A stretch of 41,820 nucleotides of DNA from Propionibacteriaceae bacterium. Lineage in GTDB: Bacteria > Actinomycetota > Actinomycetes > Propionibacteriales > Propionibacteriaceae. The stretch is taken from positions 1-41,820 of the forward strand of contig WRIC01000015.1 of assembly GCA_009782915.1 (NCBI GenBank), read 5' to 3'. The position numbers and the translations under genes are program-made. Under the pieces are notes generated by a model. The model was not told where the DNA came from. It saw only the letters and a program-made list of their open reading frames with translations, and did no database searches. Of this stretch, positions 33,112 through 41,287 are shown piece by piece; the first letter of the stretch is position 1; every line of letters starts with the position of its first letter.

Positions 33112-35565
33112 GTGAGTCTTGCAGAATTAGATGAAGAAGTTGGCGAAAAGATCGTCGATATTGACCTCGAAGAGGAAATGGCCTCGTCGTTCCTTGAGTA
33201 TGCCTATTCGGTGATTTATTCCCGTGCGCTACCTGATGCTCGTGATGGACTGAAACCGGTCCAGCGCAGAATTTTGTTTTCCATGAATGACATGGGGATT
33301 CGCCCAGATCGACCTCATGTGAAGTCTGCTCGCGTGGTGGGTCAGGTGATGGGCATCCTCCACCCACACGGTGATGGCGCAATCTATGATGCTTTGGTAC
33401 GCATGGCGCAACCCTGGTCACTCAGGCTTCCCCTGGTCGATGGCCATGGAAACTTTGGTTCCATGGATGCTGGGCCGGCCGCCATGAGGTATACCGAGTG
33501 TCGGATGGCCCCTGCTGCCTTGGCGATGACTCAGGGCCTCGATGAGGATGTTGTTGACTTCCGACCGAATTATGACGGCAAAGAGTCCGAACCGGTGGTT
33601 CTTCCTTCGGCTTTCCCGAATCTTCTCGTTAATGGCTCCTCAGGTATTGCTGTAGGCATGGCCACGAATATGGCTCCCCACAACCTTGTCGAGGTTGTCC
33701 ATGGTCTCAAACATCTGCTGGTTCACCCTGATGCTACCTTGGAGGAATTGATGAGGTTCATCCCAGGCCCTGATCTTCCCACTGGTGGAAAGATCATTGG
33801 ATTATCGGGGATCGAAGACGCCTACGCTCAGGGTAAGGGCTCTTTCAGGATTCGGGCCTCGGCCCGCATTGAGCAAGTCTCACCTCGCCGCAAGGGAATC
33901 GTTGTCACTGAACTTCCGTACCAAATTGGTCCAGAGAAGATCATGGAGCAGATCAAGTCGCTGGTGGAGAAGAAAAAGATCACTGGGGTAGCTGATGTCA
34001 AGGATCTCACTGATTTGAATCATGGGTTGCGCTTGGTCATTGAGGTGAAGAATGGGATTAATCCTGAGGCTCTTCTAGAACAGCTCTATCAGCACACAAA
34101 GTTGGAGGATTCTTTTTCGATTAATGCTGTGGCACTGGTTGAGGGCCAACCTCGTACCCTCTCGTTGAAAGAATTACTCAACGTTTATTTGGATCACCGC
34201 CGTGAAGTGACCTTGCGGCGTACCCAATTCCAATTGACGAAGGCCCAAGATCGCCTCCATTTGGTTGAAGGTCTCCTGATTGCCATCCTCGACATTGATG
34301 ATGTTATTGCTATCATTCGTTCGAGTGATGATGCAACGGTTGCGAAGGCTCGACTCATTGATGTCTTCGATCTCAGTGAGATTCAAGCCACCTATATCTT
34401 GGATATGCAGTTGCGCAGGCTCACGAAACTCTCGCGGATAGAGTTGGAAAGCGAACGCGATGAGTTGAACAAGAAGATTAGGCACCTGGAAGCAATCGTG
34501 AACCAGCCAGAGTTATTAACCCAACTCATCGGTGAGGAATTGGACCAGGTAGCTCAGGAATTTGGGACTCCCCGACGTACGATCCTGCTGTCCGATTCTG
34601 GGGTGAGCCCTGCTTCACAGGTGGCCAGCAATCCTATTGAGGTCCCGGATGGGCCGTGTTGGGTGGTGTTGAGTACGACAGGGCTCATCGCTCGCCTCGA
34701 TACGGATCATAGTCCGGGAAGCCAGGGTGCGCGCACCAGCCATGATGCGGTGGTCTCAGCTGTGGCTACCCGAACCCATGGGGAGTTGGGCGTTCTCACC
34801 TCTCAGGGGCGCTGCGTGCGTCTGGGCGCTATCGAGCTTCCTTCTATTCCCCTGACTTCTCAGGCGACCAACCTCCAAGGGGGTGTTCCTTTGGTGGAAT
34901 TGGTCTTGCTGAATCCTGGGGAAAAGGTGGTGGGCTTGTCCACCTTGGACCAGGGCTCGGGTGGCTGGGCTCTGGGAACAGCTCAGGGGGTGGTGAAGAG
35001 AACCAACTTGGAGATCTTGGGCAAGGATTCCTGGGAGATCATTCGCCTCGACGATGGTGATGAGGTGGTGGGGGCCGTCGAGGTTCGCGATGAGTCCTGT
35101 GATTTTGTTTTCATCTCCTCGGATTCTTCACTGTTGAGGTTCCCAGTGAAGAAGGTACGCCCCCAGGGTCGCTCCGGCGGAGGCATGGCAGGAATCTCTC
35201 TTGGGGATGGTTGCTCAGTGGTGTTCTTCGGGTGTGTTTCGCCACAGGGCTGTGAGGTGGTGACTGTCGCCGGTTCTTCCTCGGCTCTGCCTGGCACTGA
35301 TGCTGGTTCAGTGAAGGTGACACCCTTGGATCTCTATCCTGCCAAGGGCCGAGCCACCGGTGGGGTTCGTTCCCACCGATTCCTCAAAGGTGAAGATGTT
35401 CTTCATCTAGCGTGGGTGGGCCGAGCCCCAGCAGTGGCCTGCGCCTCTTCGGGTTCACCCATTGATTTACCCGATGTTGATCTGCGACGGGATGGATCGG
35501 GAACCAAGGCACCCCAGCCGATTGCTGGGGTGGGGTCTCGCACGATCGGGCCTATCCAACCTTAG
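33112..35565 (+). CDS. parC: type II DNA topoisomerase subunit A (ParC/GyrA-like)
   Basis: Cuts and rejoins DNA in the A2B2 topoisomerase. The 817-residue protein has [59 protein letters not shown] and MRYTECRM with catalytic Tyr127; GVSPA onwards is the C-terminal beta-propeller domain. The quinolone-determining region reads GDGAIY, with Gly-Asp-Gly-Ala where many enzymes have Ser/Ala. The GyrA-box QRRGGKG is not seen in the C-terminal domain, which favours a ParC role. Start GTG follows GAGGAGCACTG. The B subunit is not in the window. The last codons lie inside a 42-bp direct repeat. Confidence 0.9.
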   Translation: MSLAELDEEVGEKIVDIDLEEEMASSFLEYAYSVIYSRALPDARDGLKPVQRRILFSMNDMGIRPDRPHVKSARVVGQVMGILHPHGDGAIYDALVRMAQPWSLRLPLVDGHGNFGSMDAGPAAMRYTECRMAPAALAMTQGLDEDVVDFRPNYDGKESEPVVLPSAFPNLLVNGSSGIAVGMATNMAPHNLVEVVHGLKHLLVHPDATLEELMRFIPGPDLPTGGKIIGLSGIEDAYAQGKGSFRIRASARIEQVSPRRKGIVVTELPYQIGPEKIMEQIKSLVEKKKITGVADVKDLTDLNHGLRLVIEVKNGINPEALLEQLYQHTKLEDSFSINAVALVEGQPRTLSLKELLNVYLDHRREVTLRRTQFQLTKAQDRLHLVEGLLIAILDIDDVIAIIRSSDDATVAKARLIDVFDLSEIQATYILDMQLRRLTKLSRIELESERDELNKKIRHLEAIVNQPELLTQLIGEELDQVAQEFGTPRRTILLSDSGVSPASQVASNPIEVPDGPCWVVLSTTGLIARLDTDHSPGSQGARTSHDAVVSAVATRTHGELGVLTSQGRCVRLGAIELPSIPLTSQATNLQGGVPLVELVLLNPGEKVVGLSTLDQGSGGWALGTAQGVVKRTNLEILGKDSWEIIRLDDGDEVVGAVEVRDESCDFVFISSDSSLLRFPVKKVRPQGRSGGGMAGISLGDGCSVVFFGCVSPQGCEVVTVAGSSSALPGTDAGSVKVTPLDLYPAKGRATGGVRSHRFLKGEDVLHLAWVGRAPAVACASSGSPIDLPDVDLRRDGSGTKAPQPIAGVGSRTIGPIQP

Positions 35566-35583
35566 TCTTGGAGCCTTTCAGCC
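35542..35583. repeat. 42-bp direct repeat, left copy
   Basis: Matches 36269-36310 with two differences; the last 33 bases (35551-35583) are identical. This copy contains the last codons of parC (stop TAG 35563-35565) and, on the other strand, the sequence of the ddl stop and last codons. Confidence 0.9.
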
Positions 35584-36268
35584 GGCGTCTCCCTCCCGTC
35601 ACCCTGCGTCTCCCTCCCGTCACCCTGCGCGAAGTCGCAGGGCCCAGACTCCACATCAACCGCAATAGGGGGTCAGGCGAATACTCTCACCAACCACAAA
35701 CGAACCCAACAGTGGGAACTGTGGTATCTGGACTCCGTGACTTCGCACGCAGTGACAGTGACCAAGACTCCCGACAAGTGCAGTAGGACCACACCATGCC
35801 GCAGTTGTTGACCATGACAATCCAAGATCGTGGCGTGCAACTCCAAGGGCACAGCATCAGCCCCCAACTCTAGATCGGGGTTAATCACTTGTCTGGACTC
35901 CGTGACTTCGCACGCAGTGACAGTGACCAAGACTCCCTGTGTAGACATCAGCAATGTGCACCAACCAGGCTAGTGAGCAACAACGCGACGATCACGGATT
36001 GACACAGCTGATCGGTAGCGGTGGTTACACCCCGACTGGAAACCCCCACAACCATCACTGCGCATACGAAAGTACCCAACAACCGTCACTGCGCACACAG
36101 ACGCACCCAATAACTGTCACCCTGTGCGAAGTCACAGGGTCCAGAATCCACAATCACCACTATTGCCAGTTCGTAGAGAAAATGACCAGTGCCGAACTCC
36201 ATTCCTGTGGATAATCACCTGTCTGGATTCCGCGACTTCACACGGACGGGGAAAAACTCCTGACAGGT
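35584..36268. repeat. gene-free repeat-rich segment with REP-like palindromes
   Basis: This 685-base stretch has no convincing gene. A 21-base unit (GTCTCCCTCCCGTCACCCTGC) is tandemly doubled at 35587-35628. REP-like palindromes lie at 35619-35648 and 36116-36145 in one orientation and at 35727-35772, 35892-35937 and 36222-36251 in the other. The copies at 35727 and 35892 are identical over 46 bases. Stem pairs covary: CCCTGCG/CGCAGGG at 35623-35642 becomes CCCTGTG/CACAGGG at 36120-36139. The family also occurs at 1410-1490. Spacing is irregular, and no cas gene is present. Confidence 0.8.
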
Positions 36269-36310
36269 ACGATTGGACCTATCCAACCTTAGTCTTGGAG
36301 CCTTTCAGCC
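36269..36310. repeat. 42-bp direct repeat, right copy
   Basis: Second copy of 35542-35583. Read on the plus strand it still encodes T-I-G-P-I-Q-P-stop, the end of parC, with both differences at third codon positions. Read on the minus strand it is the real end of ddl (stop at 36279-36281). Confidence 0.9.
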
Positions 36311-37466
36311 CACTCCACGACCCGGCTAGAATATTGGTGTCGAAGGTGAAACTCAGGTCCTGGTTTTCCCGGTGGCGTTTGAGGGCCAAGGTGATCAATC
36401 GATCTAAGTGCTCCGGGTAGGACACCCCCACTGGCTCCCACAGATAGTAGGACAGGGACCCTGGAATCGTGTTCACCTCGTTGATCCATATTTCCTTGGT
36501 TTTCCCGTCCATCAGGAAGTCCACTCTGGTCACCCCGGCAAGGTCAAGGTAGATGAAAGCATCGACAGCGAGTTGTCGAATGTGGTCGCGCTGCTTGGTG
36601 GTGATGTCGGCAGGAATCTTGCGTTTGAGGGAGGCCATTCCTTTGGAGGGGCTACTGGTGGTTTTCCCCTGGGAAACGTACTTGTCGGAATAGCTCAAGA
36701 ACCCTTCACTCATCACGGGTTCTTCACATTCGGATGCTTCGGCACCGCTGGCATCCCCAACCACCGAGCAGTTGATTTCTCGCAGATTCTCCACAGCGGG
36801 TTCGACAACAACATACCGAGCGAAATCGAAAGCATCATCGAGGCAAACATGTAATTCCTGGGGGTTGCTGGCTTTACCGATGCCCACTGAGGACCCCAGA
36901 TTCACTGGCTTGACGATGACAGGATAAGTAAAGCTCTTCTCCACAGACTCAAGGATCTCATCGGTGTCCTGCCTGGTTGAGAATCTCAGGGATTCCAGAA
37001 CAGGGAATCCTCCATGAGCCAACATCACCTTGGCGGTGTACTTATCCATCCCCACCGCAGAACCCAACACATCAGGCCCCACATAGGGAAGGTTCATGGT
37101 TTCGAGGAATCCTTGGAGTGCACCGTCTTCGACATTGGTTCCATGAACGATAGGGAAAGCCACATCAATGAGCTGGGAATATCGCGAGCCCAACAACTTG
37201 GTGGTTGTTGATTCAAGATAGGTACGCCCCTGGCGTACGGTGAAACCCACCCGTTGACTTTTCGTGAGCAGGGCTGGAATGTCCTTGAACTGGTTGATGT
37301 CCCTCAGGTTGTCTCCAGTGTAGAACTCGCCGGTTTTCGTGAGATAAACCGGAATGATGTCATACTTGGCCTGATCGAGGTTTGCCATCGCTTGGACTGC
37401 AGAGATCACAGAGACCTCATGTTCGACTGATCGACCGCCAAAGAGTACTGCAACAGAGATTTTCAC
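36279..37466 (-). CDS. ddl: D-alanine--D-alanine ligase
   Basis: Joins two D-alanines with ATP for peptidoglycan precursors. The 395-residue protein has VLFGGRSVEHEVSVISA at the start, IVHGTNVEDGALQGFLE, LPYVGPDVLGSAVGMDKYTAK, VKPVNLGSSVGIGKA (ATP-grasp loop), VTRVDFLMDG and NEVNTIPGSLSYYLWEPVG (Mg ligands Glu and Asn). Tyr in the LPYVG loop and overall length resemble VanA/Ddl-like ligases with a longer C-terminus. Its last codons fall in the right copy of the 42-bp repeat. It is third in an operon after the hydrolase and the MurF-like gene (21-base gap). Confidence 0.94.
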   Translation of the reverse strand: MKISVAVLFGGRSVEHEVSVISAVQAMANLDQAKYDIIPVYLTKTGEFYTGDNLRDINQFKDIPALLTKSQRVGFTVRQGRTYLESTTTKLLGSRYSQLIDVAFPIVHGTNVEDGALQGFLETMNLPYVGPDVLGSAVGMDKYTAKVMLAHGGFPVLESLRFSTRQDTDEILESVEKSFTYPVIVKPVNLGSSVGIGKASNPQELHVCLDDAFDFARYVVVEPAVENLREINCSVVGDASGAEASECEEPVMSEGFLSYSDKYVSQGKTTSSPSKGMASLKRKIPADITTKQRDHIRQLAVDAFIYLDLAGVTRVDFLMDGKTKEIWINEVNTIPGSLSYYLWEPVGVSYPEHLDRLITLALKRHRENQDLSFTFDTNILAGSWSGLKGSKTKVG

Positions 37467-37487
37467 TCGCCCAAGTCTAGACTAGTC

Positions 37488-39023
37488 TCAGTAATTGTCG
37501 GGCAGATCATTCTCCAACAAGATGACCCTGTCACCGTCAATGGGTAGTGCTTGGGCTTGGGCCAGCGCTTCACGTACGTCATCGACGACGGTGATCTTGG
37601 CTGGGTCGAATCCTGCACCCAACAACCCACGGGAGATAGGTTCAGCCTGTTTGGCACCTACCAGGTAGACGAAGTCACAGTTAACCGCTTGGGCGCCGAA
37701 TTCTTCGTTGAGAGCCTCCTGGCGCTCACCTAATTCCACCATGCCAGGAGTGATGAGAATCTTGGTTGCGTCAAACATGGCGAGGGTGTCGAGGGCTGCT
37801 TTGGCTCCCGCTGGGTTTGAGTTGTAGGCATCATCGATGATGGTTACTGGACCCTGTCGGGTTAAAGCCAAGCGGTGAGGGGCAGGTTCAAGTTTTTTCA
37901 TTCCTGCCCGCAGTTCAATGTCAGTGAGCCCCAGATCGAGACCGACAGCTGCGGCCCCCGCGAGGTTCTGTATCGAGTGGGAGCCAATCAATGGGGTTGT
38001 GAGGTTGTTGATGGTCTGTCCACGATGGGTGAGACTAAACGATGTGCCGCCCAGTGACACAGTAATGTCGTGGGCAAAGGTTCCGTTGGAGGGCTCAAGG
38101 CCATAAAGCCATCGGTCTTGATCTGGCTGGTTGCCTGCCAGGTGTGGGTTGTCCCCATTGAGATAGAGTGTGCCTTTTCCGCGTACTGCTTCAGCGAGTT
38201 CCATCTTGGTGGCAATGATGGTGTCCAGCGAACCAAAGGTTTCCAGGTGTTGTTCACCAATGGCCGTGATGATGCCGATGGTGGGGTTGACCAGATCACA
38301 GTCTTCCCTAATGTCACCACGGTGGCGTGCCCCCATCTCGGCGATGAAAACCTCATGGGTGGCGCGGAGCTCACCCCGAATAGTCTTGGTGATCCCCATG
38401 GGTGTGTTGTAGGACTCGGGGGTCATCAGAACATTGAACCGATTTCTAAGCAGGGTTGCCAGGTAGTATTTCACTGAGGTTTTTCCATAGGAACCTGTCA
38501 CCCCTATGGTGATGAGATTGGGGTGGCTGGCTAAGAGGTTCTTGGCTTCACGGAGGTAGCGGTGTCGTACGGCGGCTTCGATGGGGCTGTTGATCACATT
38601 AGCGAGGATGACTGCCAGTGGGCTGATGATCACTGGTAAGCAAGCAACGAGGATCGACCACCTCGGTGGCACAAGTGCGACAGCTAGACAGGTCGCCACA
38701 ACACCCACACCAATTGTGACCATCATTCTGTTGACACGGGATGTGAAAACCAGAGGTTTCTTTGCCTTGTTGGGGCGCGGAAAAAAGACACCAGCCAGGA
38801 TCAGGAAGATGATGCCCGCCAAGATGGCGCTCGGCCAAGCAGCCAGCAGACTCAGCCCAGCAATAACAATCACCAGAATCTGCGGGATCCAAGCCCCACG
38901 ATGAGCTGTCAACCAGGTGAACTGCTCACGAGCTCGATAGGAGCCTAGTTGGAACATGTGCATATGTGTGACAACGATTGAGACTGTCGCTAACACTGAC
39001 AGGGCAACAAGGATCCAAACCAT
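37488..39023 (-). CDS. MurF-like Mur ligase with N-terminal membrane domain
   Basis: A 511-residue protein. Residues 1-150 hold about four hydrophobic helices (WILVALSVLATVSIVVTH; PQILVIVIAGLSLLAAW; ILAGIIFLILAGVFF; MMVTIGVGVVATCLAVAL; ILVACLPVIISPLAVILANV). The Mur ligase part follows with VTGSYGKTSVKYYLA (ATP loop near residue 176), FIAEMGARHRGDI, NPTIGIITAIGEQHLETFGS, NGDNPHL and IIDDAYNSNPAGAKAALD, as in MurF, which adds D-Ala-D-Ala to the muropeptide. Standard MurF is soluble and about 450 residues. With ddl and a hydrolase beside it, a variant peptidoglycan or an alternative MurF is likely. Confidence 0.88.
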   Translation of the reverse strand: MVWILVALSVLATVSIVVTHMHMFQLGSYRAREQFTWLTAHRGAWIPQILVIVIAGLSLLAAWPSAILAGIIFLILAGVFFPRPNKAKKPLVFTSRVNRMMVTIGVGVVATCLAVALVPPRWSILVACLPVIISPLAVILANVINSPIEAAVRHRYLREAKNLLASHPNLITIGVTGSYGKTSVKYYLATLLRNRFNVLMTPESYNTPMGITKTIRGELRATHEVFIAEMGARHRGDIREDCDLVNPTIGIITAIGEQHLETFGSLDTIIATKMELAEAVRGKGTLYLNGDNPHLAGNQPDQDRWLYGLEPSNGTFAHDITVSLGGTSFSLTHRGQTINNLTTPLIGSHSIQNLAGAAAVGLDLGLTDIELRAGMKKLEPAPHRLALTRQGPVTIIDDAYNSNPAGAKAALDTLAMFDATKILITPGMVELGERQEALNEEFGAQAVNCDFVYLVGAKQAEPISRGLLGAGFDPAKITVVDDVREALAQAQALPIDGDRVILLENDLPDNY

Positions 39024-39028
39024 AGGGG

Positions 39029-39799
39029 TTAGCTTATCTTCAGAAAGGATTCAACGACGCGCGTGAAAGCATACTGCTGGTCGATGAAAGAATAATGCCC
39101 CGCCCCAGGAAGAACCACCAACCCGGACCCAGGGATGGCTTTCTCCATTCTTTGCCCATCCGACAGCGGTGTGTCGGTGTCGTTTTCTCCCCAGATGAGC
39201 AGGGTTTCGGCCGTGATCTGTGGCAGGAGTGGTTCCATGTCAGTGTTGACGACTTTGACTAGGGAGGCCCTCATGACTGGAGAGGCGGCACCATAATCAG
39301 CGGAGCCTAGTGTTTTCTGGAACCGGTTCAGGGCTGTGGGAAAGAGTTTGGCTACCGGTGGGAGGCTGAGTAGTGCTTTGCCTACTTTGTAGGAGCGTAC
39401 GCGCAGGTGGTATCGCCATGATCGATGGGGAATGATGCCGGCGGAATCAACGAGAATCAACTTGGTGATCGTGAAGGGCAGGTCTTTGCGTGCTGCGAGA
39501 CCGATTCCGACACGCCCGCCATGGGAGTGACCGAGCAGGATAGTCTCACCTGGGTCGAAGCTGGAGATGAACTCTTCGGTGAAGTGGAGGTATTCGTCCA
39601 TCCCCCAAGGCTGATCGGGTTCACTGGAGTTTCCACATCCAGGAAAATCCAAGCTCACCACTGTGTAGGCCACACTGAGGGCCTCAGCAATGTGTTGAAA
39701 GAGATTCTGGTTGGATCCCCACCCGTGGAGGAGAAAAACATAGGGGCCATCCCCGCGTACAGTGCCATGAACGTTGATACCGTCCACTGTTTTGATCAC
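39029..39799 (-). CDS. alpha/beta hydrolase, operon with MurF-like and ddl
   Basis: A 256-residue hydrolase with VFLLHGWGSNQNLF, LDFPGCGNSS, nucleophile elbow GHSHGG, acid in LLIWGENDTDTP and His in PGAGHYSF: a full Ser-Asp-His set. No signal peptide is seen. The start is GTG 39799 because CAGGAGG lies eight bases upstream; a frame from 39937 would overlap the divergent DUF2505 gene. It is six bases upstream of the MurF-like gene, so the three genes form one operon; a role in wall-precursor turnover is inference. Confidence 0.87.
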   Translation of the reverse strand: MIKTVDGINVHGTVRGDGPYVFLLHGWGSNQNLFQHIAEALSVAYTVVSLDFPGCGNSSEPDQPWGMDEYLHFTEEFISSFDPGETILLGHSHGGRVGIGLAARKDLPFTITKLILVDSAGIIPHRSWRYHLRVRSYKVGKALLSLPPVAKLFPTALNRFQKTLGSADYGAASPVMRASLVKVVNTDMEPLLPQITAETLLIWGENDTDTPLSDGQRMEKAIPGSGLVVLPGAGHYSFIDQQYAFTRVVESFLKIS

Positions 39800-39844
39800 T
39801 GGAATAGCCTCCTGAATTGTGGCGGTTAGCCTACCATAGGGGGT

Positions 39845-40318
39845 ATGAAGATCACCTCGCAGATGGCTTTTGATGCTCCACCGCCAGCGGTGGCTGACAT
39901 GCTCGTCAACCCGGATTTTGCCCAGCATGTTGGTCAAGAGATTAACGCCGATCAGGTCACCACCACCGCAATTGCTGATGGATTGAGTGCTACTTTCACG
40001 CTGGAATCCCCCGTGGCTGCTCGCAGGTTTCTCGGATCACATATGGTGATCACCGAGACAGTCACCTGGGGGAAACCCGTTGGCCAGACGTACACTGGCC
40101 AGATCAACCTCAGTGTTGCTGGTGTCCCCGCCTCAGCCCAGGGCCCCACAAAGCTCTCACCCACCCCCACTGGCTCCCAACTGGACTATTCAGCTGATTT
40201 CCACGTCAAAATCCCGATCATCGGCAAACAGATCGAAAAGCTCGCCGCCGAATATCTCACCGACATCATCAGTGCCTGCGAGGCTGTCGGCAACCAGTGG
40301 TTGCGTGAGAATTCTTGA
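39845..40318 (+). CDS. DUF2505 family protein
   Basis: A 157-residue protein of the SRPBCC-like fold. MKITSQMAFDAPPPAVADMLVNPDFAQHV, ETVTWGKP, YTGQINLSVAGVPASAQGPTKLSP and VKIPIIGKQIEKLAAEYL are the DUF2505 marks. It may bind a lipid-like ligand, but no function is known. The gene is divergent from the hydrolase operon with 45 bases between starts; AGGGGGT precedes the ATG. It ends 32 bases before the convergent decayed lipoprotein-like gene. Confidence 0.9.
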   Translation: MKITSQMAFDAPPPAVADMLVNPDFAQHVGQEINADQVTTTAIADGLSATFTLESPVAARRFLGSHMVITETVTWGKPVGQTYTGQINLSVAGVPASAQGPTKLSPTPTGSQLDYSADFHVKIPIIGKQIEKLAAEYLTDIISACEAVGNQWLRENS

Positions 40319-40350
40319 TGAGGTAAGCAATACCGACAATCGTCTGGGTG

Positions 40351-40824
40351 TCACGACTGGTAGATTCTTTGTTCCGCTAGAAGGTTGCTGATGCAAAGAT
40401 TGAGTTCGAATTGTCTCGCATCGAATCCTGCCATTTCAGTATCGATGATTGTTGGCACCACAGCTGTGTCCACCCATTCCAGCATGCCATCTAAGACAAG
40501 GTCAGCATAGTCGTAGAGTGTGAAACCATCTTCGAAGTCCACTGCGCTGTCCTCCAGTACGATGAGGTACTGCTCTCTTATCTGACTACCAACCTGTATT
40601 GATGCATCATCGTTTAGATCCTCTTCTTTCCAGGTAGTGGGGATTTCTAGCTTCAGGTTGGAATAGGTTGATTCAACTGTCCAGGTTCTCGTTGAGCCGC
40701 GAGCTGTGCCTTGCGAACTCGGTGCACCTTGAGTGCTTGTTGTGTCCTGAGTTCTTGGTACGCCTTGAGGAAGCCCAGGAAATCCGGGTATGCAACTAGT
40801 TGCCGATGACAACACAACTCCCAC
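40351..40824 (-). CDS. truncated lipoprotein-like protein, possible pseudogene
   Basis: The frame is open from 40941 but overlaps the upstream gene there. A weak lipobox-like LSSATSC is followed by a Pro/Gln/Ser/Thr linker (PGLPQGVPRTQDTTSTQG), then a domain with LKLEIPTTWKEEDLN, EQYLIVLEDSAVDFEDGFTLYDYADLVLDGML, resembling DcrB/PsbP-like lipoproteins of Gram-positive bacteria. The C-terminal strands usual in those are missing: the frame stops 32 bases from DUF2505. GTG 40824 is a tentative start; the signal peptide is too short to be convincing. Its position after a toxin-immunity pair suggests an accessory or second immunity gene that has decayed. Confidence 0.45.
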   Translation of the reverse strand: MGVVLSSATSCIPGFPGLPQGVPRTQDTTSTQGAPSSQGTARGSTRTWTVESTYSNLKLEIPTTWKEEDLNDDASIQVGSQIREQYLIVLEDSAVDFEDGFTLYDYADLVLDGMLEWVDTAVVPTIIDTEMAGFDARQFELNLCISNLLAEQRIYQS

Positions 40825-40834
40825 AACGGCAATC

Positions 40835-41287
40835 TCACCAGGAGGAGAAGTCTGGATCGTCAGTGTCCCAACCCTCAACTCGATGGTCAACCAGAGTAGC
40901 AGCAATTTCTTCAGGAGTAACCCCGTAGGGCAACTCTGCATGCAACGAGAAGCTCTTGTCCGACACGACGATCCTAGGAGCGTCCTCAGGCATTAATGAC
41001 CTCACCCACGCTGCATTCCTTACCGTCAACTCAGGGGTTGAATCCATGCCAATGAGTTGACCATCCTCATAAAGGTTCAACATGAAAAAGTCTTCGCCCT
41101 GTGCTTGAACTCCAATTGCGACTTTGGTAGTGCTGTTTTCCCCAAATCGAATCGAGACACATTTCGGCCACCTCTCTTCACTGGCTTTGGCGAGCTGTTC
41201 GCGAGTAATAGGCAGTTGAACTTGGCTCGGGCAAAAGATTAAAGCTCCACGGAGAATCGCCCAACCGTTAGGGAAGTGTTTTGTCAT
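40835..41287 (-). CDS. candidate immunity protein to the adjacent toxin
   Basis: A 150-residue soluble acidic protein with no recognised domain (MTKHFPNGWAILRGALIFCP, LPITREQLAKASEERWPK, VAIGVQAQGEDFFMLNLYEDGQ, DKSFSLHAELPYG). Its ATG overlaps the toxin stop (ATGA, 41284-41287), the usual arrangement of a toxin with its immunity gene, so both are made together. Not known from sequence; immunity is inferred from context and size. The stop is at 40835. Confidence 0.65.
   Translation of the reverse strand: MTKHFPNGWAILRGALIFCPSQVQLPITREQLAKASEERWPKCVSIRFGENSTTKVAIGVQAQGEDFFMLNLYEDGQLIGMDSTPELTVRNAAWVRSLMPEDAPRIVVSDKSFSLHAELPYGVTPEEIAATLVDHRVEGWDTDDPDFSSW

Noticed and set aside
35512-35530. Hairpin CCCCAGC/GCTGGGG as a terminator
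   Set aside because: It lies within the parC coding region and has no T run after it.
35954-36214. 86-codon open frame in the repeat segment
   Set aside because: It is built from the REP-like repeats, has no ribosome site and matches no protein family I know.
35587-36251. Possible CRISPR array
   Set aside because: Repeats are palindromic, of different lengths and orientations, with irregular spacing and no spacers of constant size or cas genes nearby.
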